A program made the translations under genes and the position numbers. The notes below the pieces were generated by a model. The model was not told the DNA's origin, ran no database searches, and worked only from the letters and a program-made list of their open reading frames with translations. Source: Prosthecobacter fusiformis (GTDB taxonomy: Bacteria > Verrucomicrobiota > Verrucomicrobiia > Verrucomicrobiales > Verrucomicrobiaceae). From it: 64,000 nucleotides of DNA. The stretch covers positions 310,001 through 374,000 of the forward strand of contig NZ_SOCA01000001.1 in NCBI RefSeq assembly GCF_004364345.1, given 5' to 3'. Below, one piece after another: positions 53,894 through 61,683 of this stretch; positions within the stretch are counted from its first letter, which is position 1; the number at the start of each line of letters is the position of its first letter.

Positions 53894-54447
53894 AACCATC
53901 AGCCGTCAAAAGCGGATTGAAAAGGACGGTGCTTGCACTGCTCCTTTTGGTAAATATTCCTAGTGGGTCATTACAGGCAGAAGAAGAGGGTCGCGAGTAT
54001 GCCGTAAAAGCTGTTTTTTTGTATAACTTCTGCCAGTTTATCGAGTGGCCCCGGCAGCAGTTCCCCTCTGCGAATACCCCTTTTGTCATCGGTATTCTGG
54101 GCAGCAATCCCTTTGGATCCCTCCTGAGCGAAACGGTACAAGGAGAAGTGGTGCGGGGCCGCAGTATCCGGCTGGAGTATTATCAACGACCAGCGGACGC
54201 CCATAACTGTCACATCCTGTTTGTCAGTGATGAGGAACTGGCCCGGAATCCGAATGTTTGTGCAGTGCTGCGTGGGCAAAGCGTGGTGACCGTGGGTGAG
54301 AGCGATGCCTTTCTGGAAAGGGGGGGCATGATTGCTCTGGCATCCGAGCAAAACCGCATTCGGGTTAGGATCTATCTGGAGGCTGTGGGCGCTTCAAAGA
54401 TAGAAATAAGCTCCAAACTACTGCGCATAGCCGATATCAAACGCTAA
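53881..54447 (+). CDS. YfiR-family (DUF4154) periplasmic protein
   Basis: 188-residue exported protein of the YfiR/DUF4154 group. Signal region about 13-32 (LKRTVLALLLLVNIPSGSLQ). Diagnostic patterns are EYAVKAVFLYNFCQFIEWP near the mature N-terminus, PFVIGILGSNPFGSLL, the Cys pair in HNCHILFVSDEELARNPNVC and GMIALASEQNRIRVRIYLEA. In Pseudomonas, YfiR is a periplasmic repressor of a membrane sensor and responds to the redox state of its Cys. Here the sensor next door is a histidine kinase, not a diguanylate cyclase. It overlaps the receptor stop and ends two bases before the kinase gene. Confidence 0.9.
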   Translation: MEFLKPSAVKSGLKRTVLALLLLVNIPSGSLQAEEEGREYAVKAVFLYNFCQFIEWPRQQFPSANTPFVIGILGSNPFGSLLSETVQGEVVRGRSIRLEYYQRPADAHNCHILFVSDEELARNPNVCAVLRGQSVVTVGESDAFLERGGMIALASEQNRIRVRIYLEAVGASKIEISSKLLRIADIKR

Positions 54448-54449
54448 CC

Positions 54450-56708
54450 ATGATCCCCCTCCGCGATGCACCCATCAAGCACAAGCTGATGGTGGTCCTT
54501 CTTTTGACCACCAGTCTGGCGCTTGTACTCATGGGCGCAGCCGTCATGACGTACGAGGTCATTACCTTCAGTGCATCGATCAAGACCAATACCAGCGTAC
54601 TGGCAAAGGTCATCGGCTCCATCAGCACCAGTTCACTGGCATTCGAAAACCGGGATGATGCCAAAGAAGTGTTGAGTGTCTTATCCGCAGAACCGCAGAT
54701 CACCCTCGCAGTTATCTATGACAAGGAAGGCAGAATCTTTGCCCATTTCCCGCAGGAAATGGCGGTAGACAGCCTGCCACCCTTGGCTGGAAAAGACGGC
54801 AGTCACTTCAGCTCATCCACTCTGCACATGCATCAGCCCATCTTGGAAAAAGGTAACAGGCTGGGCACCATTTATCTAAGGGCCGACCTGAGTGAAATGT
54901 ATTCCCGACTGCTCACTTATGGAGGCCTGCTACTGCTCGCCTGCGTAGGCGCAGTCATTGGTTCCCTGACGGTCTCCACCTCTTTGCAACGGCGGATTTC
55001 GCGTCCGATTGTGCAATTGGCGGAGACTGCACGGGCTGTCTCTGAAAGGCAGGACTATACGGTAAGGGCCACCCAGCATGGGCGGGATGAGATCGGCGAC
55101 CTGACGGAGGCATTTAACCAAATGCTCACCCATATCGATGAAGCACGCTCAGCTCTGGCAGGCAGTGAAGAACGGCTGAGGTTGGCACTGGAAGGATCCG
55201 AAACGGGAACCTGGGACTGGAATCTGGTGACCAACCAGGTGACCTGGGATGACTACATGTTTCCGCTCTATGGCATTGAAAAGGCGGCATGGGGCGGGAC
55301 TCCCGACAGCTTTTTTTCCCTGGTCCATCCCGATGACCGCAAGGAGATCGAGCGGGCGATGAAAGCCGCTATCGAAACACGCCGGGAAGTCGATATCGCC
55401 TTCCGTATTTGCGGTCCGAATGGGCAAATTAGGCACATGGCGAACCGTGGCCGTGTATTCCTGGATACCCATGGTAACGCGATACGGATGAGCGGGGTGA
55501 GCCTGGATGTGACGCAGTCCAAACTAACGGAGAAAGCTCTACAGGATGCCAAAAATACGGCTGAAGCGGCCAACCGGGCCAAGGATGAATTCCTGGCGAT
55601 TTTGAGTCACGAACTGCGCACGCCACTGTCCCCGGTACTGGCCACCCTGGCGATGATTGAAGAAGACCCAGCCACCCCCGCGGCCATCCAACCGGACTTG
55701 GAGATGATCCGCCGCAATGTGGAGGTGGAGGCACGAATCATTGATGACCTGCTGGATGTGACACGCATTGCCAGGGGCAAACTAGAACTCCACTCCCACA
55801 TCGTGGATTTGAAGCCCATCCTCAATCATGCGGTGGATAATTATCTGCGAGACCAGGCCGCTCAGAAAAATGTGACTGTGAAACTGGACAATGATCCTGC
55901 TGTCCCCTGGATCTATGCCGATGCGGCCCGCATCACCCAGGTGCTATGGAATCTGCTGCAAAACGCCTGCAAATTCACTCCAGAAAATGGCAGCATTTCT
56001 ATTCGGGCCTTCAATGAACCAATTCAGAGCCACGGCAGGGAGCAAAACGAGCTAGTCATCGAAATCACCGATACAGGCATCGGCATCACCCCCGACATCC
56101 TGCCGCGCATCTTTGACGCCTTTGAACAAGGCGAGCGCTCACGCACTCGGCGCTTTGGCGGCCTGGGACTGGGACTGGCGATCAGCCGGGCCATCATCGG
56201 TATGCATGGTGGCACATTGACAGCCAGCAGTCCGGGCAAGGAACAGGGAGCCACCTTTACCGTCCGGCTGCCCATTCTGGCCATGCCCGCCCAGGAACAG
56301 TCCAGCCCTGCGGACCAAACACCGAAGACAGTCGCCGCCCAAAATTCCACGCGCATCCTCCTGGTGGAAGATCATGCTGACAGTGCCCAGCAACTCTCAA
56401 GGCTGCTGAAACGGGCTGGTCACCAGGTGACCTGTGCCACGACCGTGGCCGAAGGCCGAGATCTGGGTTTGCGCGAAGAATTCGACCTGCTGATCAGCGA
56501 CCTCGGCCTGCCGGATGGCAGCGGCCATGATCTGATGCGTGAACTGAGTGAATTGCATCCCTTGCCTGCGATCGCCCTGAGTGGCTATGGAATGGAAGAA
56601 GACATCAAAGAAAGTCTGGCAGCCGGTTTTTCCCGACACCTGACCAAACCGGTGAACTGGGCCGAGCTGAAAGTGGCCATCCAGCACCTGACCCAAAAGG
56701 ACGTATAG
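54450..56708 (+). CDS. Hybrid sensor histidine kinase with CHASE8-like, HAMP, PAS and receiver domains
   Basis: Membrane hybrid kinase of 752 residues. TM1 (13-35), a periplasmic sensor like CHASE8 (about 40-150: VLAKVIGSISTSSLAFENRD, then AVIYDKEGRIFAHFP), TM2 (156-178), HAMP (180-235), PAS/PAC (240-358, with GTWDWNLVTNQVTWDDYMF), HisKA with the phospho-acceptor His387 in FLAILSHELRTPLSP, HATPase_c with NLLQNACKFTPENG, DTGIGI and GGLGLGLAIS, and a C-terminal receiver (about 644-752) with Glu640/Asp641, phospho-acceptor Asp684 in ISDLGLPDG and Lys in LTKPVNW. No separate output regulator is adjacent, so phosphotransfer goes to a protein elsewhere. The periplasmic YfiR-type partner may gate the sensor. 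Confidence 0.93.
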   Translation: MIPLRDAPIKHKLMVVLLLTTSLALVLMGAAVMTYEVITFSASIKTNTSVLAKVIGSISTSSLAFENRDDAKEVLSVLSAEPQITLAVIYDKEGRIFAHFPQEMAVDSLPPLAGKDGSHFSSSTLHMHQPILEKGNRLGTIYLRADLSEMYSRLLTYGGLLLLACVGAVIGSLTVSTSLQRRISRPIVQLAETARAVSERQDYTVRATQHGRDEIGDLTEAFNQMLTHIDEARSALAGSEERLRLALEGSETGTWDWNLVTNQVTWDDYMFPLYGIEKAAWGGTPDSFFSLVHPDDRKEIERAMKAAIETRREVDIAFRICGPNGQIRHMANRGRVFLDTHGNAIRMSGVSLDVTQSKLTEKALQDAKNTAEAANRAKDEFLAILSHELRTPLSPVLATLAMIEEDPATPAAIQPDLEMIRRNVEVEARIIDDLLDVTRIARGKLELHSHIVDLKPILNHAVDNYLRDQAAQKNVTVKLDNDPAVPWIYADAARITQVLWNLLQNACKFTPENGSISIRAFNEPIQSHGREQNELVIEITDTGIGITPDILPRIFDAFEQGERSRTRRFGGLGLGLAISRAIIGMHGGTLTASSPGKEQGATFTVRLPILAMPAQEQSSPADQTPKTVAAQNSTRILLVEDHADSAQQLSRLLKRAGHQVTCATTVAEGRDLGLREEFDLLISDLGLPDGSGHDLMRELSELHPLPAIALSGYGMEEDIKESLAAGFSRHLTKPVNWAELKVAIQHLTQKDV

Positions 56709-56907
56709 GCCGGTGCGAGGGGCTCTGATTCGGAAATCTATTTCATGATTCGCTATATGAGTGGATTTTTTGCCCGGCCCGTGGAACATCCTCCCCAAGA
56801 TTAAGCGCCGATCCCCGTATTATAGAATGCAGGGTGTCTATACCCGCCTCTCCGCGCCTAAAGCCCGCCCTTGAGTTTTCCCCGAAGTTCAATCATCATC
56901 TCCCGTC

Positions 56908-57843
56908 ATGAAAGGCATCCTCGTTCTCATCCTCGCCGCCGCCGTTGGTTATGTAGCCTATCAATATGTGTATCCGATCATTGCGGATTCGATGAAGTTT
57001 GAGAAACACAAACCCCAGGAAGTCGTGGTTGCACCGAAGCCGGTGCCTAAAAAGGAAGTGGCGGTGGTCGCTCCACCCAAGCCTGTGGTGGAAGCACCCG
57101 CACCGGTGATGGATGCGCCGAAGCCTGCCCCAGCGCCGATGGTGCCCAAGTTTGAAGCGCCGAAGCCTAAGGAAGGTGAATTTGTCGCCCCTGATTTTCC
57201 ACCGATTGAGGTGGCTGTGAAAAACTGGACTGTGATCCCGAAGAGCGCCTTTCCCCGTCAGGTGAAAATGAAGAAGGATTTGAACCTGCAAATGAAGATC
57301 GGCAGTTCATCCGCCTCCACGCAGGTGAAAGCTGGCGGCGCAATGTATGCCGTGGGCCAGGAAGGAACGGAAATCCTTGTCTCCCCAACACAGACCTCCC
57401 CGATGCGTGGCAAGGTGGGCCTGGATGACACCGACCTGAAGGAGATCCTGACGGACATTTACGAACGCTGGAAAGTGGCCCGCACGGAGACTCTGCGCCG
57501 TGCCCATGAATTCAAACTGGCTGCTGCGGAGCGCTCTAAAAATGCACCTCCTCCAACCCAGGGGGCCATGGCCAGCGCCAGCAACGACAAACCTGCCCGC
57601 GATGCGGACGGCACCTACCCGCTGCTGGTTTCCAGCATGAAATCCGGCCAGGTCACGGAGATCAAAATGGACAACATCAAGGAATGGGGTGAGCCCCAGA
57701 TGACCGATGGTGTGTGGACTGTGATCGTGAAATACGAGACCCAGACCATGTTCGGCAAATTCGATACGGAAGCCCAGGCCCAGATCAAGAATGGCAAGGT
57801 GGAGAAGTGGATCTATACGGGATCCGGTGAAGAGGTGCCGTAA
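56908..57843 (+). CDS. Unrecognised membrane-anchored protein with Pro/Lys-rich linker
   Basis: 311 residues; no family recognised. N-terminal membrane anchor (GILVLILAAAVGYVAYQYVY, 3-22), then a Pro/Lys/Val/Ala-rich linker (about 30-95) made of units like PKPVPKK, APAPVMDAPKPAPAP and PKPKEG, and a globular C-terminal part (about 100-311) with WTVIPKSAFPRQVKMKKDLN, MYAVGQEGTEILVS, LKEILTDIYERW and a domain near the end (TVIVKYETQTMFGKFDTEAQ) that looks like a small alpha/beta fold. The linker resembles that of envelope-spanning proteins. It ends before a strong terminator. Confidence 0.78.
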   Translation: MKGILVLILAAAVGYVAYQYVYPIIADSMKFEKHKPQEVVVAPKPVPKKEVAVVAPPKPVVEAPAPVMDAPKPAPAPMVPKFEAPKPKEGEFVAPDFPPIEVAVKNWTVIPKSAFPRQVKMKKDLNLQMKIGSSSASTQVKAGGAMYAVGQEGTEILVSPTQTSPMRGKVGLDDTDLKEILTDIYERWKVARTETLRRAHEFKLAAAERSKNAPPPTQGAMASASNDKPARDADGTYPLLVSSMKSGQVTEIKMDNIKEWGEPQMTDGVWTVIVKYETQTMFGKFDTEAQAQIKNGKVEKWIYTGSGEEVP

Positions 57844-57871
57844 AGGAGCCTCGATATTGAGTTTTAAGAGG

Positions 57872-57901
57872 AAGCTCGTCCTGAAAGGGGCGAGCTTTTT
57901 T
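57872..57901 (+). terminator. Intrinsic terminator
   Basis: AAGCTCGTCC (57872-57881) pairs with GGGCGAGCTT (57888-57897), a 10-bp stem with one G-T pair and a 6-nt loop, followed by T residues to 57901. It ends the gene at 56908 and precedes the 87-bp repeat array. Confidence 0.9.
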
Positions 57902-57902
57902 G

Positions 57903-58303
57903 TGGCCTCGACGCTTTCCAAACCCCCACGCCCTGGCGGGCGCAGCTACGTGTGGCTGCTCGCGCCAGCGAGTGGGTGAGCTATCTTCCTGGCTTCGACA
58001 CCTCCCAAACCTCCACGCCCTGGCGGGCGCAGCTACGTGTGGCTGCTCGCACCAGCGAGTGGGCGAGCTTTCTTCCTGGCTTCGATGCCTCCCAAACCTC
58101 CACGCCCTGGCGGGCGCAGCTACGTGTGGCTGCTCGCGCCAGCGAGTGGGCGAGCTTTCTTCCTGGCTTCGATGCCTCCTAAACCCCCACGCCCTGGCGG
58201 GCGCAGCTACGTGTGGCTGCTCGCGGCAGCGAGTGGGTGGGAGGGTCATATCACTTCGACACTTCCCAAACCCCACGCCCTGGCGGGCGCAGCTACCTGC
58301 TGA
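57903..58303. repeat. Tandem array of 87-bp units, about 4.6 copies
   Basis: The conserved landmark CCCTGGCGGGCGCAGCTAC starts at 57931, 58018, 58105, 58192 and 58278, so the period is 87 (last step 86). Each unit carries TGTGGCTGCTCG followed by a small hairpin CTCGC-GCCA-GCGAG, and a flank TTCCTGGCTTCGA. Copies differ by single bases and the last one decays. 87 is a multiple of three and stop-free in several frames, which creates spurious open frames with 29-residue repeats. It lies between two convergent genes, after a terminator, so it is probably a non-coding minisatellite-like array. Confidence 0.92.
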
Positions 58304-58313
58304 AACTCTGGTC

Positions 58314-59354
58314 TTAGGGGGTGATGCGGGCACCGGAGGATTTGAGTTCTTCGACGAGTTTCTTGGAGGGCTCGTCGATGGGATTTCCTTCGATGAAGAT
58401 CTGGCAGTAGGGGGCCCATTCACGGGCACCTTCGTTGTCCTTTTTCCACATGCGATGTAGGGGAGCCAGGTCGGTGATCTGATTGTTTTCCAGGAAGAGG
58501 AATTGCAGGTCAGTGAGGGGTTCTAAGGGAGTGAGATCGGTGATTCTATTGCCCTTGAGGGAAAGCATGGAGAGCCATTTCAAGGAGCCAATACCGGTGA
58601 GATCACTGACTTGGTTGCCCTCCAGATAAAGAGTCCAGACCTTGGGCAATTGAAACAGAGGTTTGATGTCCTGGATCTGGTTGCCAGCGAGGTAGAGGGA
58701 GGTCAGGGCGGTGATACTGCCAAGGGGCGAGACGTCCACGACTTTGTTGTTGGTCAGCTCGACATACTGAAGGGCTTTGCAGGTGGCCAGGGGGGCGAGG
58801 CTGGGGATTTGGTTGTTACCGACGTCCAGGAACTGCAGGCGCTCGAGGCCTGAGATGGGAGAGAGGTCGGTGATCTGGTTATCCGGCAGGGTCAGGGAGG
58901 CCAGGGCGAGGCATTTTTCCAGGCCGGTAAGGTCGGTGATGCCCAGATTTTTACCCTCAATGATGGAGACCGTGGCGACGTCCTCTTCGGTGATCGGCTC
59001 GTTGTTATTCCGCTTGGCGAAGACCTGCTTGCGCACAGCGGCCTCCAAAGCTTTGTCTTTAAAGATGGCCACCGGCTTGGGTGCTGGTTTGGCTTCGGGC
59101 TTGGCCTCAGGCTTCTTTTCGGCAGCGGGTTTATCTTCGGGCTTTTTCGGCGTTTCGGCTTTTGGGGCGTCGGCGGGTTTGGGTTCAGCCTTGGGGGCCG
59201 GTTTTGGCTCAGGCTTTGCGTCCGCCTTCGGAGGTGCAGGGTTCGCGGTTTCCACCTTGGGTTCTTCCTTTTTAGGGGCTTCGGCGGGTGGGGTATCCTG
59301 CGAGAAGACGGGGAGGGCGGCCAGCAGGAGAATCAGGGGGGTGGTGAGCTTCAT
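58314..59354 (-). CDS. Secreted leucine-rich repeat protein (SDS22/internalin-like)
   Basis: 346 residues from ATG 59354, which gives a signal peptide (1-18); the longer frame to 59390 has no signal. A Pro/Lys/Ala/Glu-rich low-complexity linker (about 20-95) follows, then a Lys-rich segment and at least seven short LRRs of about 22 residues with consensus L-x-x-L-x-L-x-x-N-x-I-x-D-L, for example LASLTLPDNQITDLSPISGL, LTSLYLAGNQIQDIKPL and LSMLSLKGNRITDLTPLEPL. These form a curved binding surface for a protein or glycan ligand; the ligand is unknown. The linker suggests a spacer reaching through the envelope. Its 3' end borders the 87-bp array. Confidence 0.92.
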   Translation of the reverse strand: MKLTTPLILLLAALPVFSQDTPPAEAPKKEEPKVETANPAPPKADAKPEPKPAPKAEPKPADAPKAETPKKPEDKPAAEKKPEAKPEAKPAPKPVAIFKDKALEAAVRKQVFAKRNNNEPITEEDVATVSIIEGKNLGITDLTGLEKCLALASLTLPDNQITDLSPISGLERLQFLDVGNNQIPSLAPLATCKALQYVELTNNKVVDVSPLGSITALTSLYLAGNQIQDIKPLFQLPKVWTLYLEGNQVSDLTGIGSLKWLSMLSLKGNRITDLTPLEPLTDLQFLFLENNQITDLAPLHRMWKKDNEGAREWAPYCQIFIEGNPIDEPSKKLVEELKSSGARITP

Positions 59355-59434
59355 GCGTGGTGGTAGTGGATTCGCCCGTTTATACGGCATCGCGAGGTTG
59401 CTTGTTAGCGTAAAATAGGCTCTCTCATTTGTTT

Positions 59435-59722
59435 ATGGTCAATGTTATCGTCATTCTCGAGATCGATCCCGCCCGTGTGGATGAATTCCTGGAAGTTATT
59501 ACTTATAACGCTGCGGAATCGCTGAAGGAACCTGGATGCCTGCGTTTTGAGGTCAGCCGTCAGTTTGACAAGCCCAATCTGTTCGCCCTAAGCGAAAGCT
59601 ATGTGGACAAAGATGCTATGGATGCCCATTATCTGACTCCTCATTTTGCCGTTTGGAAGGAAAAATCATCCACGGGTTTTGTGGCTAACCGTTGGTCAGT
59701 CAAGGGTCCCGTGCTGGAATAA
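59435..59722 (+). CDS. Antibiotic biosynthesis monooxygenase (ABM)-domain protein
   Basis: Small ferredoxin-like-fold protein of 95 residues, similar to putative quinol monooxygenases such as YgiN. The start at ATG 59435 gives MVNVIVILEIDPARVDEFLE; KEPGCLRFEVSRQFDKPNLF and the following ESYVDKDAMDAHYLTPHF are the core strand and helix patterns with the conserved His. Such proteins oxidise small aromatic or quinol compounds without a cofactor, or serve as stress proteins. Its stop is five bases before the moaA start, so they are co-transcribed, although no functional link is known. Confidence 0.85.
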   Translation: MVNVIVILEIDPARVDEFLEVITYNAAESLKEPGCLRFEVSRQFDKPNLFALSESYVDKDAMDAHYLTPHFAVWKEKSSTGFVANRWSVKGPVLE

Positions 59723-59727
59723 ACACT

Positions 59728-60726
59728 GTGGAAGACGCTTTCGGACATCGCATTTCTTACCTGCGGGTCTCCATCACGGATCGCTGCAATGAGCGATGCC
59801 GGTACTGTATGCCGGAGGAGGAACAGGCGTGGTTTCCGAAGGATGAAGTGCTGAGCTATGAGGAGATGCTGAGGGTGATCCGCGTGGGTGCCGGACTGGG
59901 CATCCGCAAGGTGCGCGTGACCGGTGGGGAACCGCTGACGCGGCCTGGAGTGGCGGACTTTTGTGCTAGCATTAACGAGATTGCGGGCATCGAAGAGATC
60001 GGCATTTCCACGAATGGGACGCTGCTTTCCAAGCAGGAGAACGGTGTGAGCATGGCAGCGCGGCTGGTGAAAGCGGGAGTGCGCAGCGCAAATGTGTCTC
60101 TAGATTCCCTGGACGGCGGCACGTATCAACGCAGCACGGGCCGCGACCTGCTGCCGAAGGTGATGGAGGGCATCGATGCGGCAATCGACGCGGGGTTTCG
60201 CAGCATCCGGCTAAACTGCGTGCTGATGAAAAACCAGACAGAACGGGAATTCGTGCCGCTGATGAACTATGCCTGGGAAAAGGGGCTTCTGCTGCGGTTC
60301 ATCGAGCTGATGCCGGTCAGCACCCAGGAGGTGCTGAAGGAGGACCATTTCCTGGCCACAGGGCTGGCCAGACAATTGATCGAGCAGCATACGGGTCCGC
60401 TGGTTCCGCTGCCAAACTTTAAGACCAACGGGCCTGCGATGTATTATGCGGTGCCGGGCACGGAACAAAAAATCGGCTTCATCGGGGCGATGACGAACCT
60501 GCATTTTTGTGAGAGCTGCAACAAGCTGCGGCTGACGAGTGACGGTAAGCTGCGGCCCTGCCTGGGGAGCTGGCTGGAATTTGACCTGCGCAGTGTCCTG
60601 CGGTCAGGCTGCACGGATGCGGAGCTGGCGGACTTCATCCACCACGTGGTGGCCCGCAAGCCGAAGGAGCATGACTTTCGCGATAACTATCAGCCGAACC
60701 GGCGAATGATCGCCATCGGTGGATAA
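59728..60726 (+). CDS. moaA: GTP 3',8-cyclase MoaA
   Basis: Radical SAM enzyme catalysing the first step of molybdenum cofactor synthesis, turning GTP into 3',8-cyclo-7,8-dihydro-GTP. 332 residues with a GTG start at 59728 (a longer frame from 59692 overlaps the previous gene). The N-terminal 4Fe-4S cluster motif is C-N-E-R-C-R-Y-C (Cys20, 24, 27), with the GGEPL SAM-binding motif. The second cluster is ligated by FCESCNKLRLTSDGKLRPC, and the C-terminal Gly-Gly pair required for catalysis is present (AIGG). No other moa gene is adjacent, so the rest of the Moco pathway lies elsewhere. Confidence 0.95.
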   Translation: MEDAFGHRISYLRVSITDRCNERCRYCMPEEEQAWFPKDEVLSYEEMLRVIRVGAGLGIRKVRVTGGEPLTRPGVADFCASINEIAGIEEIGISTNGTLLSKQENGVSMAARLVKAGVRSANVSLDSLDGGTYQRSTGRDLLPKVMEGIDAAIDAGFRSIRLNCVLMKNQTEREFVPLMNYAWEKGLLLRFIELMPVSTQEVLKEDHFLATGLARQLIEQHTGPLVPLPNFKTNGPAMYYAVPGTEQKIGFIGAMTNLHFCESCNKLRLTSDGKLRPCLGSWLEFDLRSVLRSGCTDAELADFIHHVVARKPKEHDFRDNYQPNRRMIAIGG

Positions 60727-60732
60727 AGAGGA

Positions 60733-61503
60733 TCAAGGTTTCTCCGGCGGTGGAGCACCTTCGGCAGCACGTCTTTCCCGGGCGGCCTGAAATTCTTTAC
60801 CGACGGCTTCACGATAAGCTTCACGCAGTTTTTGGACCGCCTGGATGCGTTCCTCACCCGTGGTACCGACTACGCGGCTGACGGCCTCCGCCACCTGAGG
60901 CTGGGCCATGACGCGATCGTGCAGCTGGCGGGTTTCCTCACGGCGCTCAGGACGGGAAAAGCTGAGCAATTCCATGCCCATGCGCTTGACCATCATCTGA
61001 GGAAATTCCGGGGAATCTGAAGGAGGCAGCTTGGGCAGATCCCGTGGGTCAAAGTGGTCCTTCGGCTCGATGCGGGCGAGGATAGCGGCGGCATCGGGGT
61101 CGATCTTGGCCAGGGATTCGCGAATGGTATCGCGCATTTCTTCATTGGCGCGCATGGCCTTGTCTTTGGCCGCGATCACTTCCGGACGGCTCCAGACCTT
61201 GTCCAGGGCCTCTCGGACGCGCTTTTTCTCCTCTTCCGGGAGCTTGTCAAAGCCGTCATGGCGCATGGGCGGACGGCCGCCGTAGCCGGACATGCCACCA
61301 CGCCAGTCGCCACCGCGATCCCCACCCCGGTCACGGTCCCCGCGCTCTCCGCCACGGTCGCCACCTTTGGGCGGGCCATAGCCGGGAGGTCTGTCTCCAC
61401 GCTCGCCTTTAGGCGGGGGCGGAGGCTCGGCATGGGCGACCAAAGCCAGCGCCATGAGAAGGCCAGGGAGTGCCAGGAATCGTGTCATCACGTTAATTTT
61501 CAT
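60733..61503 (-). CDS. Secreted Gly/Arg/Asp-rich protein of unknown function
   Basis: 256 residues; family not recognised. Signal peptide (about 1-25), then a Pro/Gly/Arg/Asp low-complexity stretch (about 26-85) with repeats such as GGDRGGERGDRDRGGDRGG, and a helical C-terminal part: KLPEEEKKRVREALDKVW, ANEEMRDTIRESLAKIDPDA and RREETRQLHDRVMAQPQVAE. The helical part recalls small periplasmic stress-response proteins of the Spy/CpxP/ZraP type, but no LTxxQ motif is seen. It is convergent with moaA and has a palindrome just upstream of its start. Confidence 0.72.
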   Translation of the reverse strand: MKINVMTRFLALPGLLMALALVAHAEPPPPPKGERGDRPPGYGPPKGGDRGGERGDRDRGGDRGGDWRGGMSGYGGRPPMRHDGFDKLPEEEKKRVREALDKVWSRPEVIAAKDKAMRANEEMRDTIRESLAKIDPDAAAILARIEPKDHFDPRDLPKLPPSDSPEFPQMMVKRMGMELLSFSRPERREETRQLHDRVMAQPQVAEAVSRVVGTTGEERIQAVQKLREAYREAVGKEFQAARERRAAEGAPPPEKP

Positions 61504-61511
61504 CGGATCAA

Positions 61512-61525
61512 AGGTTGCGCAACCT
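61512..61525. promoter_or_regulatory. 14-bp perfect palindrome upstream of the Gly/Arg-rich gene
   Basis: AGGTTGCGCAACCT, 9 bases upstream of the ATG at 61503 on the minus strand, in a position to overlap the 5' leader of that gene. Could be an operator or part of a ribosome-binding structure; prediction only. Confidence 0.3.
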
Positions 61526-61683
61526 CAGAACCTTTCGGCACGGAGATCCCGACGATAAACACGCCTGTGAGGGATGAGTTGCGGTGAAGGTGGGAATATC
61601 CAACCTGAGTTTAAAAACTGGTGACATATCATCCAAGGCGAGGCTTGACTCGCCACCCCTTCCCTGACCTCTTGAGAACCCCC

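Noticed and set aside
57903-58303. CRISPR array
   Set aside because: Units are contiguous and 87 bp long with no variable spacers, and there are no cas genes.
57785-58460. Overlapping open frames with 29-residue repeats on both strands
   Set aside because: Created by the stop-free 87-bp tandem repeat; frames on both strands are equally open and they run into real genes.
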